In this document: one piece after another, positions 5,916-7,404 of the stretch
Layout: every line of letters starts with the position of its first letter
Position numbering within the stretch: position 1 is the first letter of the stretch
Assembly (NCBI GenBank): GCA_019247865.1
Contig: JAFBAJ010000221.1
Location: 1-7,404, forward strand
From: Acidobacteriota bacterium
Lineage (GTDB): Bacteria > Acidobacteriota > Blastocatellia > Pyrinomonadales > Pyrinomonadaceae
Direction of reading: 5' to 3'
Length of the DNA stretch: 7,404 nt
Position numbers and translations under genes: made by a program
The notes under the pieces: generated by a model
Databases searched by the model: none
What the model saw: only the letters and a program-made list of their open reading frames with translations
What the model was told of the DNA's origin: nothing

Positions 5916-6530
5916 CTACGGACGACGACCGCGCCCGGCCGGTGTGCGCTGCGCCGGAGCGAGGTCTGCGGGCTTGGCGTTGTTCTTCTCCATGCCGCGG
6001 AGGTTCGGGCGACGTTGCTCCTGAAAAGCGTTCGGGTTCTCGCGCCGCTCGCGCCGCAGCTCACGCTCTCTCTGGCGCGCTTCTTCTCTGAGAGTGCGCA
6101 GCGTGTTGAGTTGCTCCGGCGTCAGAACCTTGCGAATGCGCAGCTCTGTCAGAGCGCGATGGCGCGCGACCGCGGCCTGCGCCGTCGCCAGCTCGTTGGC
6201 ACGAGCTTCGACCTCTGAATCCTTCACAGTGTCCGCGTAGATCGCTTCATCGAGCGAGCGCTGGGCCTGCATCAGACGCTGCCTGCTCTGCCGCATCTCT
6301 TCCGCGTTCTGCTGGCGTATCTCGCGTATCTGCCGGATCTGCTCCGGCGTCAGGTTGAGCCTGCGAACCAGGTCGCCATCCTGTCCGCCCTGCGCCCTCT
6401 CGCCCGGTCGAGCCTCCGTCTGCGCCGCTTCGTCCTCCTGCGCCAGGGCCGTCCGGTTGAAGCAGGGAAGCGAGAGCGTCAGCAGCGCCAACGCCAGCAA
6501 TGCCAGTTTGCCTGTTAAGGTTTTCATCAT
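5916..6530 (-). CDS. Secreted Spy/CpxP-like LTxxQ-motif protein
   Basis: This 204-residue exported protein has a signal peptide (residues 1-30, hydrophobic core 8-22, cleavage likely after TALA). The mature part is almost entirely helical and charged, with the two family motifs LTPEQ at 60-64 and LTPEQ at 136-140. This is the pattern of Spy/CpxP/ZraP-type periplasmic chaperones and stress sensors, which form cradle-like helical dimers. The last 45 residues are rich in Arg, Pro and Asn and probably disordered; they are longer than in E. coli Spy. C23 lies in the signal region but lacks a lipobox. It is the third gene of an ECF sigma/anti-sigma operon, six bases after the anti-sigma stop. It probably acts in the envelope response governed by that pair, for example as a folding or metal-stress chaperone. 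ATG 6530 and ATG 6527 are adjacent start options. Confidence 0.85.
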   Translation of the reverse strand: MMKTLTGKLALLALALLTLSLPCFNRTALAQEDEAAQTEARPGERAQGGQDGDLVRRLNLTPEQIRQIREIRQQNAEEMRQSRQRLMQAQRSLDEAIYADTVKDSEVEARANELATAQAAVARHRALTELRIRKVLTPEQLNTLRTLREEARQRERELRRERRENPNAFQEQRRPNLRGMEKNNAKPADLAPAQRTPAGRGRRP

Positions 6531-6536
6531 CCCTCT
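6531..6536 (-). promoter_or_regulatory. Ribosome-binding site abutting a double ATG (coupled to the anti-sigma stop)
   Basis: The minus strand reads TAA-AGAGGG-ATGATG: the anti-sigma stop codon, purine-rich site and two consecutive start codons are contiguous. The core GAGG is one base from the first ATG and four from the second, so the second (6527) is spaced slightly better. The arrangement suggests translational coupling of the LTxxQ protein to the anti-sigma factor. Confidence 0.5.
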
Positions 6537-7268
6537 TTAATTGGTGCCCGAAAGCAGGTCGTAGAGCCGGGGCACGTTCTCCTCGTGCTCCCGCTCGGCG
6601 ATGAGCAGGTCGTCCAACTGCTGCTGCTCCTCATTCGAAAAGTTTGGAGTGCCGGGCTCCGTGTTCGCCTTCGCGCGTCCATTCCGGTTGCGCGTCACAG
6701 GCCGTCGCTGAGGCTTGAGATTGACAGCGACCCGCGTAGCGTTGTCCGGCTGTCTCTGATTCGCCGCGGTCTCTTCCTGCTGCGCAGGTGTGCTCTCGTT
6801 CAACGGTTCTTTAACCGGGGAAGCGGGAGCTGGAACCGGAGCCTGCTGTTGATTCGCCACAGGAGGGGCCTCAGCCCGTTTGAAAAAATGGAGCGCAGTG
6901 ACGATCAGGAGCGCGAACAGCAGGAGCGTCGCCAGCGCCGTCGCCCCGCGCAGCCACAGCGGCGAGAGCGTAAAGAACTCGCGCAGCGCGGCGAGCGCCG
7001 AACGCTTCGGCTCGGCTGTGAGCCGCGTGCTCGCTGCGAAAGCCTGCGCCGTCATGGCCGGGACGGTCGATGGATGCAGAGCTTCAGCGCGCCACGACTG
7101 AATGCCTTCGCGCACGTGGCCGAAGTCCTGCAGCTCCGCGCGGCAGGCGTGACATGCTTTGAGGTGGCTCTGGAAATCGCGCGCCTCCGCGTCGTTCGCT
7201 TCGCCGTACAGGTATGCGACCAGTTCTTCGCCGCGTGCGCAGGTGCTGATATTTTCGATCTCGGACAT
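6537..7268 (-). CDS. Membrane-spanning zinc-finger (zf-HC2) anti-sigma factor
   Basis: This 243-residue protein has a cytoplasmic ZAS-type anti-sigma domain, one membrane helix and an outer domain. The zinc motif is C10-x24-H35-x3-C39-x2-C42, the classic spacing of zinc-binding anti-sigma factors. Residues about 105-129 form the transmembrane helix. Residues 130-243 are extracytoplasmic, with a Pro/Ala/Gln-rich linker and a basic patch (about 186-200), ending in an acidic helical stretch (about 210-243). It would hold the ECF sigma factor encoded just upstream inactive until an envelope signal triggers release, by proteolysis or conformational change. ATG 7268 was chosen because GGAG lies seven bases upstream; the frame is open to TTG 7292 but that would overlap the sigma gene. 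It follows the sigma gene after 20 bases. Confidence 0.9.
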   Translation of the reverse strand: MSEIENISTCARGEELVAYLYGEANDAEARDFQSHLKACHACRAELQDFGHVREGIQSWRAEALHPSTVPAMTAQAFAASTRLTAEPKRSALAALREFFTLSPLWLRGATALATLLLFALLIVTALHFFKRAEAPPVANQQQAPVPAPASPVKEPLNESTPAQQEETAANQRQPDNATRVAVNLKPQRRPVTRNRNGRAKANTEPGTPNFSNEEQQQLDDLLIAEREHEENVPRLYDLLSGTN

Positions 7269-7275
7269 CTCGTTA

Positions 7276-7279
7276 CTCC
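7276..7279 (-). promoter_or_regulatory. Ribosome-binding site of the anti-sigma factor
   Basis: GGAG on the minus strand, seven bases before ATG 7268, decides this start over the TTG at 7292. Confidence 0.65.
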
Positions 7280-7288
7280 ACTTCAAAC

Positions 7289-7404
7289 TCAAGCTGCCTC
7301 CGTCTCCACTTTCGCCAGGCGCAGTCGCAACTGTCTGAGCGCCGTGTAGAGCCTGCTCTTGACCGTGCTCAGCGGCAGGTCGAGCGCCTCCGCTATCTCC
7401 TGAA
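7289..7404 (-). CDS. C-terminal end of an ECF RNA polymerase sigma factor (cut by window edge)
   Basis: Only the last 37 residues are present, ending at TGA 7289-7291. They begin QEIAEALDLPLSTVKSRL and continue with YTALRQLRLRL, which is the helix-turn-helix of sigma region 4.2 that contacts the -35 element. The STVKSRL recognition-helix pattern is characteristic of ECF (sigma-70 family group 4) factors. The next gene, 20 bases on, is its probable zinc anti-sigma partner. The N-terminal regions lie beyond the right edge, so the ECF subgroup cannot be named. Confidence 0.9.
   Translation of the reverse strand, partial: QEIAEALDLPLSTVKSRLYTALRQLRLRLAKVETEAA

Overview
The window is 7.4 kb of GC-rich bacterial chromosome with every supportable gene on the minus strand. 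It reads, from the right edge to the left, as three units. Gene content and protein style suggest a Gram-negative Acidobacteriota-like bacterium, possibly class Blastocatellia. The pointers are an MCE/Mla lipid transporter, an ECF sigma/zinc-finger anti-sigma/LTxxQ gene set, an FHA-GAF-sigma-54 activator, and heptanucleotide intergenic repeats. This placement is inference from resemblance; no marker gene is present to settle it.

Unit 1 (7404 to 5916) is a compact operon. It holds the last 37 residues of an ECF sigma factor (region 4.2), a membrane-spanning zf-HC2 anti-sigma factor, and a secreted Spy/CpxP-like LTxxQ protein. The genes are 20 and 6 bases apart. A large imperfect palindrome (5817-5890) follows the last stop codon.

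Unit 2 (5676 to 2717) encodes an MlaFED-type phospholipid/lipid ABC transporter in the order permease (mlaE), ATPase (mlaF), MCE substrate-binding protein (mlaD). The MlaD-like protein carries five copies of a GxGTxGKL...LYN motif spaced 34, 34, 41 and 41 residues apart, so the spacing changes by exactly one heptad. The mlaF-mlaD gap is filled by a phased heptanucleotide repeat tract, which separates a good ribosome-binding sequence from the mlaD start.

Unit 3 (2494 to 1) is the most interesting part. A 641-residue FHA-GAF-AAA+-Fis sigma-54 activator is followed directly by two tandem palindromes (centres 21 bp apart), a near-consensus -24/-12 sigma-54 promoter, a good ribosome-binding site, and the start of a secreted protein cut by the window edge. 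Together these look like a complete local sigma-54 switch: an activator with a phospho-peptide-reading FHA domain, its likely enhancer sites, and its likely target gene. The activator has GAFTSA in place of the canonical GAFTGA loop that contacts sigma-54.

No RNA gene, CRISPR array, insertion sequence or phage gene was seen. Long plus-strand open frames opposite mlaD, mlaF and the activator are antisense shadows. No gene-free stretch exceeds 300 bases; the longest (5677-5915, 2495-2716, 381-568) are described in the feature list.
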